A stretch of DNA of 64,000 bases from Sanderia malayensis (lineage: Eukaryota > Cnidaria > Scyphozoa > Semaeostomeae > Pelagiidae). This document shows, one piece after another, positions 1 to 35,614 of this stretch; the first letter of the stretch is position 1; every line of letters starts with the position of its first letter. The notes below the pieces were generated by a model, which saw only the letters and a program-made list of their open reading frames with translations, had not been told where the DNA came from and made no database searches. A program made the position numbers and the translations under genes. The DNA lies in NCBI GenBank assembly GCA_013076295.1, contig RQOL01000861.1, positions 806,001 through 870,000 of the forward strand. The letters run 5' to 3'.

Positions 1-337
1 ATGCATCGATGAAGGCTGCAGTAGTTGCATTAACATATTCATTGCAGTGATTGTGGTAGATGAAGTAGTTGAATATATGAGAGCAGTTAAATGTCTTAGA
101 AGGCATGAATGGACAATGAAAAAAAGTAAATAGAAAGATTAAGAACAATACCTTGAACAAAGAAATTGGCAGTATGCGTGATGAGTTGAAGTTGAAAGTG
201 ATATATCGTACAAAGACTTTGCTTAATCAGCATTTATCAACATGAGGCTATAGACAGGCGTTTTATGATACATCAAGTGAGAAAAAACTATATAACAACG
301 GGCATGGATTTTATAAAAGTCATCGTTGAGTACTTAC

Positions 338-23873
<23,536 letters not shown>

Positions 23874-25060
23874 GCTGACAGTAATGAAATAAATTGTCTC
23901 TTGTAATCTTGTGCTATTTAGTTTGTCTGGTTCATGAATATCAACTGCTCAATTAATACCAACAAACTCGCCATTTTCTTTCGCGCTATAATGTTGCTAT
24001 GACGATAAGTAACTTACTTGATCTCAAAAATCAGATCACAAATTACGGTGTATTGTGGGATGGACGACAACTCAATGAACTTTTGCGCAATTTTGCTTGA
24101 GAAGTAAATAAGAAATGAGAAATAAAATCAAAAGGTCAATCACGTTAATTATTGAAGGTCAGTCAATAACAGAGTTGCTAATATTTATATCTTGTTTTTG
24201 TCAATAATCGTAAAGGGTGGAGGAATACATATATATTTCATAAAGTTAATGAAGGACTTTGCCAAAATTGAATACTTTTACCACCGCGAATTCTAAGAAT
24301 CGCACATATTTGTCTGTCAGCCATTTGCAGTCAATTCACACATATGACTGATCTTTTACTTGTTAATTAAACTTCTTTCAGGCCTTCTTCGAAATTTCAG
24401 ACTTGCTTTTTAGTCACAATTTTAAGAAAAGTTCACATTTGAAAGCTTTCTTGCGTCTATGCCATCTTTGATCACAAAATGCGAAGCTAAAATTAAGAAA
24501 TTGTTATGGAGCTTTTATAGCACTATGTACATTTTGAAGTGTCTAGTTTCTTATGAGTTCATTTCTTATAAAAAATGTGTACACGTGGGCCAAAGCAGGT
24601 CTTAAAATAATAAACCTTAAGAAAAAGGCTTTGAGGTAAGTTTCTTGTATACAAAGTGCGTAAAATTATGAATTATATGATAACATATACTAAAGGTAAA
24701 ATATTTATATTTCACTATTGCAAAATATGATATGATCATTTCTTTTCATTGCACAGTAAGATCCACATTCATAAATTTAATTGAGAAATTAACATTTATC
24801 TAAATAAAAAATACCATCACATGTCAATATAGCAGAGACATTAGCGACCTTTCATAATATTCCCCTTATCTTGCAATGTAACAGTGCATGCACTACATGT
24901 AATATTTTGTTAAAGTAAAAGTTAAACCTCAAAAATTCAAAATTCGAGGTTGTTGTTGCTTCCGCAAATATATTCGACCTTTCAGGCTTGGGCCTTCAAA
25001 ACTCGAGCATATTTCATGTCGAAAGCTAATATTAATTACAATATACATCTATTTGTAACG
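23874..25060. other. Intergenic: dynein promoter side and MTMR 3' side
   Basis: This AT-rich stretch separates two genes on the same strand. The dynein promoter must lie at its left and the MTMR polyadenylation region at its right. I saw no CpG-rich block, exon or clear element. Confidence 0.5.
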
Positions 25061-28000
25061 CTAGTCCGAGCTTATAAGGCTGCAGAATGTAAATTTGGAA
25101 AGCAATTCAACATAACTTTTCTCAATCGGCCTAACTGCTTCGTCAACGTGGCGGGCTTTTTTCATCTTAATGGAGCCCTGTGATGAAGCAGTGCTCTCAA
25201 CATCTGAGCTTGGATTCTCAAGACCATCCAGTTTGTCTTTCAGATACTCTCTGCGGTCCTCTAAATACCGCAACTCTCCAAGCAGCTCGACTTGCTGCAA
25301 ATGCTGAGATACCTCTCTGCTAGAGCCTTTGCACAGATCCACTGTCGGAGTCCAGCGCAAGAAATACTTATGCCATAACTGGATGTTAATTCCCGATGCG
25401 TCTGGATTTACCACGACTATGTTCGGATCGTTGTTTGATTTATACTGCATTGAAACCGAGTGAGTAATGTTGCTCAATTTGTCTTTGGATGTCTTCTTGT
25501 TTTGACCCGGTAAAACATTTTTCGCGGCGGCGCAATCGTTGAAAAAATAAGCGCCCGTGTCCGGATATATAAACTGAGCCTCGGTTTCAATCGAAACTTT
25601 TCGGTCTTCTTCCCAGTTGCTTTCTATGTCATAGAGCGGGTTGAGAAACAAGGTCTTGAACTTCGTTGGAGGGATCTTGGTAGCAAGGAAATCCCAAATC
25701 GATTCCAAATTCATTGAAGTGTGCTTGTGTCTCTCGCTTTCTGAGTCAAATAGAAATGTCTCAAACAGGCACATGTAAACACTGTCTATTAACAACAACA
25801 AGAAATGCTCAGTGTAACCAAATTGAGACGGAAACTGAGTCCACAACTGATGAATGCAGTCTAGAAATAAAATAAAAACTGGCGATGCTTCAGTCATATT
25901 GCTAAATTCCTCTTTAGTTAACTTATTCCTGTTGATTTTTTGAGAACTTGATGCGAGTGAGAATCTCAGCGAGAATGGATGGCCTTTTGTTACCCATTCC
26001 TTCTGTATCAAGGATTGTAAACCAACGACTGTTCTGTAATAAGGATCTGCCATGATCTGTATCAATGAGACTAGTAAGCATGCGTAATCTCGTCCTGTTG
26101 CATCATGGATAATTACTGATGTATGATCCATAAGGATCCATTTGCTGATGTCTGATGCCGCAGTTAATGCAGTCTTGATATACTCCAGCCATCTGAAAAT
26201 AATAAAAACAGGAAATTATTTGTGTTTTACTGGCAAAGTGGGTAATCTTTGATTCTCAGCGGACCTCTACTAAACTGACTGGTACAAAAATTCAAATGGA
26301 ACTTAAGACATTGCAAATTGCAATGGCGAATTTGATTGTCAATGGCGTCATTTACCAAGTGTCAATCAAATCTCTATTTAGCAAGTTTAGTGGGGCATTA
26401 TATTATTGTCATTTGAATTAAATCTCAACATCTTGACAAGGGTTAAACTGAAATGCATTGTGGGATCAAAACTTCACATTCTCCCTCAATTTGAAAACTA
26501 AATTAATCTTCATTTGGAACCCTAGATCACGTTTAACGCGTCATTTTTTAACCAAAGAGAGAAAATACTTTGAAATATTTTAACACAAACCTCGAGTTGT
26601 CAACTTTTCCCAACCAAGAACTATCAGATGTCCAAAAGTCTTTATAGGAATGGCAAAGACAGGCATCAAACAACTGAATGTAACTGGATTGTAACTCTTT
26701 GAGAGCTGGAAAGATGAGAGTTGCATCAACAGTAACAGGTCTTTTCTTATGGGTTGGACATGATTTTTGAATAGCATCAATCATTTGCTGTGAATGTCCA
26801 CAGCTGTCTTCTTCTTCATTTCTGCAACAAAAATAACAACAATGTTAAGCAAGCAACATCAGCAAATCGAGGATGAACTGGCCATGAAAAGGAGGGTGGG
26901 GGCAGATTGAAATGAAAAAACTAATAATTGACCAGAAAGTACAGAGTGAAAGGGATCTGTTATGTGGGAATTACAGGAACAGGGGAATCTCTAAAATGGA
27001 GAATCTCCAAAAGGGGAAACGTGCTAATAGTTTATTGTATCAGCTCAAATATCCCACCAAGGAATAAAGTTTTATTAGAAAGACATTTTGTGTCAACTTC
27101 AAACCCATCCCACCTTACTTTTGCAAAATATCCAAAAATATCCTGCTTCAAAATTCTAAAAGCAGCTATCAGTTGCAAAATCTCTAAAAATTATAACACA
27201 ACTTGCCCATTAAGAAGACTCTAGAAGAAAGATATAGGCAGTATTACCTTGGTGCACTACTACTAAGCAATGCAGCTCCTGTTTCTCGGCTACACCAAGC
27301 CAGTGTAGGCACTCTGCCATCATTGTAGCAATCAGATATTGATGTAATATTATCATCATTTAGGATTGCTGGAACTTTTATCAACTCCGGCAGTGTTTTG
27401 CAAAGAGAAAAACCTTGATTTATTTTACAAACTCTCCAGTTCTGCTGTGCTCTAAGTCTTGCAAGCTCTAGCTCCAGATCCTTCTCGTGTCTGAATGTAT
27501 GAAAAGCCCTGCCCTTGGCAGAAGCCTTTGCATTAGTGTGCATGTCTCTTGCATAGTCAAATGCAAACAATTTTTGCACATTGGTAGGAAATGCGTAAAC
27601 AAAAATTGTGTTTATTACTTTTGCTCTGTCATTTTCTTTGCAATGAGATAAATCAAACTGTGCGACTCTCAGGTCTTTGCAGGTTAATTCAATTGTATCA
27701 TATTTCTTTGATGGTATTTTGCCAGCTCTTAGTTTTTTTGATACTTGTTTTCCAGTAGAAATTGCAGTGATATACGATATGCTGGTGAGTGGAATATAAT
27801 CACATTCAGATCTTGATTCTTCATCTGCAAGTAAATCATCCAGCTGTCTTGTCGAAGATTGTATTGTTTTTTGACTGGGTGTTGGGCTCTTCTCAAGCTT
27901 TGTTATCATGAATGCCAGTTTGAAATTCGTTATGTATAAATTCCCCATGATTCCAGAGCCCCGTTTTGACATGCTGTTAAATTTTAATACAGTTTCGGCT

Positions 28001-28101
28001 TCGACCAGAATTGTCTCCCCATTCAACAGTGGAGGACTGTTTATTAACCGCTCTTTCAGTTTCGGTGTTCCAGTAGACCTCTTCGCCACACCACCAGACA
28101 T
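25061..28101 (-). CDS. Myotubularin-related pseudophosphatase (MTMR10/11/12 group)
   Basis: A complete three-exon gene (27248-28101, 26591-26821, 25061-26192; phases agree) encoding 738 aa, close to vertebrate MTMR10 and MTMR12. The N-terminal ~200 residues form a PH-GRAM domain (GETILVEAETVLKF, GNLYITNFKLAFM). The myotubularin phosphatase fold follows, with WLEYIKTALTAA, DPYYRTVVGLQSLIQKEW and GHPF. The loop that carries CSDGWDRT in active enzymes reads VIIHDATGRDYA here: the catalytic Cys and the terminal Arg are gone, so it should bind but not hydrolyse PI3P or PI(3,5)P2. In animals, inactive members pair with active MTMRs (MTM1, MTMR2) and control their localisation. The C-terminal ~60 residues contain a charged predicted coiled-coil stretch (VELLGELRYLEDRREYLKDK). 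ATG 28101 is the first Met of the open frame. Which of MTMR10, 11 or 12 it is remains unsettled. Confidence 0.88.
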
Positions 28102-29676
28102 CTTTAATCAAACTTCTTTTTAGGCCTATCGTAGGCGGGGCTAAATGATGGCCGTTTTCAAGAATAAGAAAACAAAAGACCTACCAATATATCACTACTT
28201 CATCACCACTTCGGCACATTAAATAGAGAGTCTTGAAATAGCATGGTAAATCAAAGCATGAATTAGCATTATCATATCACGACCTTTCTTTTTCCTTGTC
28301 TTTATTTTCTCTTCCTTCTTTGCTGAATGCTGTTGCCGCAAAAACAAAGATTCCTTTCTTCGAGGAGAGAGAAGCACCAGAAACAAAACAGACGAATATT
28401 CGTCCAGAACAATACAATGGTTTTGTGGACTGAGTCACATTGGAAAAGTCGCTGCAAAATACAGAATTAGCATTGATTTGTATAAATTCGAGTTCTTACC
28501 CCTAAAACTAAAACTATATGGGGATGTTTTAAGCAAAAAGCCGCATCTGTATCTTGTTTGTACTTCTCAATCAAACGGGAAATATTTTGTCACTTGGTTT
28601 GGTTTTGGTCCACTTCGTATACAAATCAATGCTAATTCTGTATTTTGCAGCGACTTTTCCAATGTCAGTCCAGAAAATCCAAAGTACGTTTGGTTCTGGA
28701 CAAATATTCGTCTGTTTTGTTTTTGGTAGGCGAAGCGCGAGCACAAGGAGAAGAGAAGGAAATAGGGTGCCAAGCAGGTCCCATTGTAATACAACTTTCG
28801 TTTGCCAATTAGAATGCCTTTGTGATTTTTGTGAAAGAGCCTTTTCTTATCACCTTTTCTTACGGTTTAATTGGGTATTTTTAAGAAAATACACGATTTT
28901 CTCTCTTTCTTTTTTTTAATCTGAAATTGAACTGTTACCATCTGCAACTTTATAATTTTAATAATCAACTTGAACAGCCCTAATGGGCCATATATTTTAC
29001 AACCAATGCTACTGTATACATTTTGCAACGCATATACTTGAATTATACGGTACGATAATTAATGTCAATATTATTTTTCGAACAATCAATAGAGTCTCCA
29101 CAATATTAACAGTTTATTACTTCCACAAAGCAAAAATAATAAGATGTCATGTACAGTTAATGTTCGCCTTACAGACACCGCGATGCTACGAACACAAACG
29201 AGGAAAAATACAATGAAATGACTGACGTTATTTGCCCTTTATCGGACTCTCGCTATTACAGAATTACGGACACTTTGTCCCTATTCGTATGTCCCAGTCA
29301 AATATACAAATTACTTTAACTCTCGCTAAACGGACAAATGCACTGTTGTTTTTAACGACGTGTTGACCCTCAACTTCCAATGCATAGTTTAGTACTTGAG
29401 CGGAATTTCGACTGCCCTGGATTTAAGCATTGTATTTGAGTTCTACAGGATTCATTTAACATTCTGTTTTCTAATAAAAATTAATCATTACTGCAACCTG
29501 AAGTCCCAAGGTAGCTCTTCTGTTTACTCGCATACCCCAAGTAGCTAGCGGTACGTATACTGTTATCTTGTTGATTTAAAAAGAAAAAAACAATTGTTGA
29601 TAATACGAAAGGAATATGTTTCAAAATTCACTCATTGCTGTTATTTGCCGAAATCAGCAATTTTTAGGCAAATTGA
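28102..29676. other. Intergenic with foldback element
   Basis: MTMR promoter region at the left, then a foldback element (28374-28732). At about 29240-29440 there are degraded blocks (CGGACTCTCGCTATTACAG, CTCTCGCTAAACGGAC) that look like another Tc1-type repeat. No exon recognised. Confidence 0.5.
28374..28732. mobile_element. Foldback / MITE with ~110-bp inverted arms
   Basis: The left arm 28374-28484 pairs imperfectly with the right arm 28617-28732 (for example GCAAAATACAGAATTAGCATT against its complement, and ACAGACGAATATTCGTCC against GGACAAATATTCGTCTGT). The 132-bp spacer codes for nothing recognisable. Short ORFs across it are by-products of the inverted repeat. Confidence 0.82.
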
Positions 29677-30648
29677 TTATTGCAAATTCGGCATCAGTGA
29701 GATAACAAAGCTTTTAATTTTACGTATTTCTTTAATGATTGCTACTCTTGTGTCTGACATGCCGAAACCATACAAAAACGGATCGATGAAAGTGTTTGCT
29801 GCGGCTAAAACAATGCATACCATTCTAATTTTGGATCTATCATTTTCTATATGCTCTAATTTAGTACTTATACCATAGAATGCCAGTGGACACATGCATA
29901 ACACATACATTGCCACTATTCCACTTGCTATGAAGCTTAGCTTCAACTGGCGATTTCTCAAGTCGCTTTCTTCTGCTCCTCTTCCATAACTGCAGTTGGT
30001 CGATACTTTGTTTTTCTTGCTTGACAGAATGTATAAGCGAATTTGTACGTATAATACAATGACAGTGCTAGATAGAGTTATACCAGCATAGATAATACAA
30101 AATGTCTTAGAGAGAGGTAATGACACCAGTGTGAAATTTGGTATATATCGATCAGGATCAGTCAATCCAAGAAGTACGCTGAATACCCAAATGCAGCCAA
30201 GTGATACGTTTATCAGCTCATCTGTTATTATTTTGTGGTAGCGAAAACAATGAATGCATGCAACATAGCGTTCAAACGACAATGCAATAATACTACCACT
30301 GGACGTTAAAGTTGTGACAACTGATATGGTCTCGGTTAACTTTCGAATGACTTGACAAAAGAATGTTGTAGCTTTCAGGTGAAAAACAGTCCCTGCAACT
30401 TGCAGTAATGCCAATAGAATTATTTGAATGCTATCGGATATTGTTAAGCTAAGCAGAATCTTATGACGAGGCAATCTTAAATGAAACTTTTTAACCAATA
30501 CTTTTACCAAAATCGTCTGCATTGGGCATGCCATAACGGCCAAAGCGAAGATAAACATTGTCATTTGCGTCCTGCAGCATGGAAAAGCTGTTGTTCGTGT
30601 GCTGTTCGTTGCACTCGTGTTTGGTAAGATGGCCATAATTAAAATCAA
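29677..30648 (-). CDS. Intronless class A (rhodopsin-like) GPCR
   Basis: A single open frame of 323 aa with seven hydrophobic segments. The N-terminus has two N-glycosylation sequons (NTS, NST). TM3 ends in ERY (FERYVAC), the DRY-equivalent G-protein switch. TM6 has CMCPLAF in place of CWxP, and TM7 has NTFIDPFLYG, the NPxxY variant DPxLY. A Cys at the top of TM3 (FFCQ) and one in extracellular loop 2 (KTFCII) can form the usual disulfide. The C-tail is about 30 residues with several Lys/Arg. Start: ATG 30648; a second Met five codons in is equally possible. Single-exon class A receptors are abundant in cnidarians, and I cannot assign a ligand. It is an ordinary plasma-membrane receptor by architecture. 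Confidence 0.88.
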   Translation of the reverse strand: MILIMAILPNTSATNSTRTTAFPCCRTQMTMFIFALAVMACPMQTILVKVLVKKFHLRLPRHKILLSLTISDSIQIILLALLQVAGTVFHLKATTFFCQVIRKLTETISVVTTLTSSGSIIALSFERYVACIHCFRYHKIITDELINVSLGCIWVFSVLLGLTDPDRYIPNFTLVSLPLSKTFCIIYAGITLSSTVIVLYVQIRLYILSSKKNKVSTNCSYGRGAEESDLRNRQLKLSFIASGIVAMYVLCMCPLAFYGISTKLEHIENDRSKIRMVCIVLAAANTFIDPFLYGFGMSDTRVAIIKEIRKIKSFVISLMPNLQ

Positions 30649-31767
30649 AATTTTTTTCGGAATTTAATTCTATTTGGTATCTAGCACTAAAAGACAGAAA
30701 GACCACTCGAGAAGTGGAGCCTCTTCTCTCATTTGTCCTATTTATGCGACTCTTATAATGTGACAAATCACATTTGTGACTTGAACACCTGTAACGGATT
30801 TGCTTTCATTTTACATCGTATAAGAGGTTAATTCTGGAAACATGTGTTGCACCTGGCTTGTAAGCTTCTTTTCTTGCCTTTTTATCGTGTATGGACACGT
30901 TTAAAAAGAAATATGTGAAAATTCTGCGAAGAAAACAACTTTTTGAACATATTTTGCGCAGGGGTGTAATGCTAAAGTACGGGTAAAGCAGCTTGCATAA
31001 TTCGTATAAGGCGAGTTAAGGTCCAAAAATAGTAAAAAACCATGCTTACACCACATGTCAGGGCGCCATGACAGTGGGAAAGTAGGTGAGAGACAAACAT
31101 CAGAAACATTCCGACAAGTAAAAACTTCCCCAGTTCAAAATTAACGTTCTGACGGTTGCAGGTTGGTCCATTGCACTGATTTAAAACTCTCTTAAATGCT
31201 TGGAACCTTGCAGATAAAGCACACTTGGCGATATTTGCCAGGTCTAAATGAGTGTAGGATCTTTTCTATCAATTCAAGCAGTTATCTGAGCAATTCCATT
31301 CCCAAAACACATTTTCACCTCTTGATCTTCTTATTCAATTCAATAGCAATACAGTAAAAACCGCATACAAGAACCAATGGATTAAGAACCCTTCAGGCTG
31401 ATAATTCTGCTTAAAACAATAGAAGAAACAATGGCCTTTTGTTTTTTGAAAATAGACTGGTGCAGAACTTGCTAGCTCTTATATGCGGGCCTTTACAGCA
31501 TGCTAGTGAAATCTTAACCCCTCCCATTAACATTTCCCTTGCCTCAAGCACCAATTCAAAGATACGAATGTCCATTTTGTAAAATTATAATAGCAATCGT
31601 ATAAAAAACACATAATTTCTTAATTGCCAATTTTTGCTTCGTAAAAAAATAGTAAAATAATAATCTAATAAAATCCAACTGTACTACATATATGTATTCA
31701 GCTTTGATTATGTAAGCATCAACAATATAACCTATATGTTTTCTAAATAAAAGAAAGTCTTGTTGCT
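30649..31767. other. Intergenic between GPCR and beta-trefoil gene
   Basis: Contains the GPCR promoter and a MITE (31352-31498). No other coding signal is visible. Confidence 0.5.
31352..31498. mobile_element. Tc1/mariner-type MITE, copy 2
   Basis: Starts TA|CAGTAAAAACCGCATA and ends TATGCGGGCCTTTAC, an imperfect terminal inverted repeat. The interior is homologous to the copies at 1192 and 57824. Confidence 0.78.
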
Positions 31768-33060
31768 TTAATTGCTTGGTGCCCTTAAAAATGCTGCTTC
31801 CGCACTTAATGGATCGACAGTTACAGGAATACACATGGTCCCATCCACATTGGCTCCGATGTAGCATTTTTCATCATACAATGATCGAAGTAAAAACTTA
31901 GTACTTTCCTTGTCTGGAACAAGCTGTTGAAAAACAGCATCATGCTCTTTCGGATCCTTGGTACATCAGTAATTCGAGTGTATTCCCTCGATCTTTTCTG
32001 TTGGGGAAAAAGAGAACAATGATCTAACAATTTTGTCAGTGTCTCTACGTTCAAGTGGAGAAGTTCACTTCACTGTCAATATGCGTTAGGGTTAAAATAA
32101 TTACTTCATGTCTTATCAATGCATATCACCTGTGCAGGTGCATGTTGAGGCATAGAATAGAGAACAATATTATTCTCTATTCTCTGGTTGAGGTGACTTA
32201 GGCCATATGAAGTCATGGGGCAGATTAGAAAGAATTTGAAGGTGCATATGATAAATTTCACTACAAAATGACGTTGTTGGGAGCATCATTGGCGGTAGAA
32301 ATGAGACAGACATGGCTCACACTTAAAATACATGGTCAGGAGAAACAATACTTACTCGACAAGACAGTGCTTTTGTTTTGTTATCTATACAAAGCATATA
32401 GCCATGATTATCACCTCCAATACATTCAAACAATATCAGACGATCAAATGAATTGGAATCTCTTGGCGAACCTTGATATAGTTTGAATATTGCTATAGTG
32501 AAAATATAAATCAGTTAAATTTTCATATGTGCAGAAGATCATAGAACAAAAACCTGGTTAAAAATCTAAGAGCTCTGACTGGGGATTAAATTGGATATGT
32601 GAACAAAGTTCCCTCTGAAAAAATCCAGAGCTCCAAACATTTCCTATTTGTCCGGTATGTAATAAAGGCAAGGCCAGGCCACTCCACTTACTTCCATCAT
32701 TACCCTTAGAGCCATCACAAGTAACTCTTCCATTTGCCATTCTCAGCATAGCATGATTATTCTGCGAATTGCAGCTGATAACATAATATGTATCCGTTAT
32801 CCATTCAGTATCATTCTGAACAAGAAATGAGTTCTAAAACGATAACAATTGAATTAGAAGTTGAAAGAAATTAAATTTAGGCCATATCAAAATCGGTGCA
32901 AAATTATGCCAGTCCAGACTATGTATACATTCAACTTTGATTCGAATAAATCTTATAGCCCTTACCCACCTCTTTATTTTCGCTTTCCATGTCTTCAAAT
33001 ATAAAATTATACAGAGTTGAATTTGCGTATTTTCTTTTTCTCACGGATTTACGAGCTCTA
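31768..33060 (-). CDS. Putative secreted or nuclear beta-trefoil protein (FGF/IL-1-like), 5'-incomplete
   Basis: Three exons whose phases agree: 32970-33060, 32692-32833, 31768-31946, giving 137 residues and a TAA stop. The 5' exon(s) were not found; exon 32970-33060 opens after TTTATCAG with one nucleotide of a split codon. Residues ~1-10 are very basic (RARKSVRKRK), like a proprotein cleavage site or nuclear signal. After that, hydrophobic beta-strand-like segments recur: TYYVISC, HAMLRMANGRVTCDG, DAVFQQLVP, TKFLLRSL, KCYIGANVDGTMC, EAAFLRAPS. The order 'LRM-xNGxV-xGS' and 'YIGxNxDG' resembles trefoil repeats of FGFs (ILPNGTI, YLGMNEKG) and, less closely, IL-1. Only about two of the three trefoil lobes fit before the stop. 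The acceptor of the last exon (GAAAG|AGC) is weak. Coding status is likely; the family call is my inference from pattern. Confidence 0.45.
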
Positions 33061-33290
33061 CTGATAAAATGGTAAAATGTGCACCAAATAAGTATTTTTA
33101 TTGACAACCGAAAGCGGAATTAAAGTTAGGATTAGGATTAGGAACGAAACGAACGTGTTGATGACATGACATCAATGTCGAAATTAGAAGTAGCGAATCG
33201 AAAATAAATTTGGGCAGACAAATACTTGCCTAACCCACATGCCTATCAATATTTACATAAATACAAGACAGCTTCATAGCTAATTATAAT

Positions 33291-33551
33291 TCATTTAGTA
33301 AACTTTAAGTTATTCCATTCAATCGATTGAAGAGTCGTGACAACTTTTTCAAAAAAAACCACATCGTTTATCATTTGGGAAAACTGCTGTGGCCAAAGTG
33401 AGTCGCGAAAAAAAGGTTGTTCAAAATCAAATCCAATCAAATAATTTTTCGATCTTGGAAAACATTTATCGATTTTGAAATCGTTTTTCTCAAATTTGAA
33501 AGCCGTTTTACGTGGCCCATTCCAACCACAGACAAAACTGTTAAAAAGCAA
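33291..33551 (-). CDS. Uncharacterised 86-aa ORF
   Basis: An open frame upstream of the beta-trefoil exons on the same strand. It is rich in Phe, Lys and Asp and has a plausible protein texture (FKFEKNDFKIDKCFPRSKNY, QFSQMINDVVFFEK), without signal peptide or known motif. It could be an upstream exon of the trefoil gene, since a weak donor AA|GTTTAC near its end would keep phase. It could also be part of an old transposon beside the element at 33655, or chance. Confidence 0.22.
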   Translation of the reverse strand: MLFNSFVCGWNGPRKTAFKFEKNDFKIDKCFPRSKNYLIGFDFEQPFFRDSLWPQQFSQMINDVVFFEKVVTTLQSIEWNNLKFTK

Positions 33552-33654
33552 AACATTTCACGTTTTTTATAAGAAACCTAGTGCTGGAACCCTAGAAACA
33601 TTTAAACTAGACAGGGCATCGTTTGAAAAACTAACAAACATGCTAATGATTGTT

Positions 33655-34916
33655 TTTATGGCTGGAATCGATTAGACCATGAACTTTCAGAATTCACCGC
33701 ATACCTTTCCGAAAAGCTTATTATTCTCATGTGATTGATGACGTCATATTAAGATGAATTTTATCAATTAAAGTGTGAATACTTTTAACAGAAATGATAA
33801 CAAAATGAAAATTGCATTTTTGGGAACAGCTCAAATAGACCTATCGTATGTATATAATTTTTTAATTTTTGATGAGATGAGGACTTTGGTCCATGATTTC
33901 ATCAATTTGTTTTTTTCCGTATTTCAAACAAGAATAAAAAGTTGAAAAGTTTCTTAGTGATTTTTCATTGACCAGTGAAAGTTTCTTAATTTTTTGGCCT
34001 TTTACCAGTGAGTTTCTTATAAAGCGGTTTCTAATATAAAAAAAACGTGTAGAGCAAATGTCTCTGGTGCAGAAGAAGCAATTAAAAAATATGAGGGAGA
34101 GCCACCATGCAAAAGGAAAACAGCAAGAAAATGATAAGCTATTTTTAAACAACTTCCAAAGAGCAAACTTCGAAAGCGATAAACAACAACAAAACTTCGA
34201 AAACAACATGTGTGAGACCATGTTTTGGCATCAAAAGTAAAAATAAAGTGCCCCAAACGTGCGAATTTTTTGAGACATTCAGTATAGTGTTTGCTTTCTA
34301 AACTAGAATGAATGGAAGACGTCTTAATGAGATAATTTTCATTTATGAGGCATTGAAACAAACTATTCTAAAACAAAATTGCTTTGAAAATCGGAAACAT
34401 AGCGAAACATAGTAAATACTAAAGCTTTTCGTCTGACACTCATCAGAGTAGTACGTCACGTCAGAAAGAGAACGAAAATGAAAACCTAACGAACAATTAT
34501 ACCCAGAAGAGGATCGAAATTGGCCAATCAGAAAAGAGGTGAGTGATTGGCAAAGTGCAAAACAACCAATCATCACCGGTGATCGAACAATAGATTATTG
34601 AATTTCGAAGTTCTGTACCGATCAAAGACTGTTCTATTCTAAAACAAGAGGAAAAAAATTGATGAAATCATGGAACAAAGTCCTCATCTCATCAAAAATT
34701 AAAAAATTATATATCGTACGATAGGTCTATTTAAGCTGTTCCCAAAAATGCAGTTTTCATTTTATTATCTCATTTCTGTTAAAATTAATCACACTTTAAT
34801 TGATAAGATTCATCTTAATATGACGTCATCAATCACGTGAAAATAAAAAGCTTTTCTGAAAGGTATGCGGTGAATTCTGAAAGTTCATGGTCTAATCTAT
34901 CGATTCCAGCCATAAA
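33655..34916. mobile_element. Non-autonomous DNA transposon with ~264-bp inverted repeats
   Basis: The left arm 33655-33918 (TTTATGGCTGGAATCGAT outward end) pairs with the right arm 34652-34916 over almost its whole length, with scattered mismatches. The 730-bp core has no long ORF. I could not identify a clear target duplication. Beyond the right arm, 34920-35010 carries the dispersed TCGAAC repeat. Confidence 0.85.
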
Positions 34917-35614
34917 TCCACTTACTCGAATACCCGCCAACTCGAACATTCGCTTGCTAGAACGAATTTTCGTTTCCCTTGGACCAAAAAGTGTCCGCTA
35001 ACTCGAACTCCAAGAATTTCTCATGAAATAATGCACAAATTTTATTGCCTTTTCATTAAATTAATATGTTATTAGTTTTTAGTAATTAGTTGTCCCTGTA
35101 GAACATCTATAAACGTCCTTGTTCCTTCAAATTTTAGTTCACAAGGAACTTTCATTCCTTCTCCGTCACCAAGGTGTCCAACAATTCTTCCTTGTTTCAA
35201 AATACAGACAGCATATCTGTATCATTATCTGGCTGCATGGCACTCACAGCACTTCTCCCTTTTGTGGGCTCCATCTATCCCTATACACATGAAAACCTTT
35301 CACGTATGAATCCACACAAAATTCTTTTAAAACCACAATTTGTATGGTATTTTCAACAGAATTTAATTAGATATAGAATTTAAATAGAATTGTTATGTCT
35401 GAGTATATTTTACTTTCCAGACTCGAAAAATTAATATGCGAGGGAAAGCGTAAAAATTTACATTAAATGCTTATCTAAACATAAGAAACTCTTCAGAAAC
35501 ATAAACAACTAGAAACTGTTGAAAAATTAAGAAACTTTTAGTTCTAGGACCCCAGCTAGGTTTCTTGTCAAAAAACGTGTTTTTTCTTGGCGATCTTGGA
35601 AAACTCTCTAAAGA

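Noticed and set aside
25061..25183. Plus-strand ORF 24950-25183 as a separate gene
   Set aside because: It overlaps the MTMR C-terminal coding exon antisense and has no recognisable content.
28478..28919. ORFs of 75-121 codons around 28.5-28.9 kb
   Set aside because: They run across the arms of the foldback element and its mirror; no protein-like texture or splice context.
33127..33146. TTAGGA-like repeats as interstitial telomere
   Set aside because: Only three imperfect units; the similar TAAGGGTTAGGG near 63945 has two. Neither exceeds chance.
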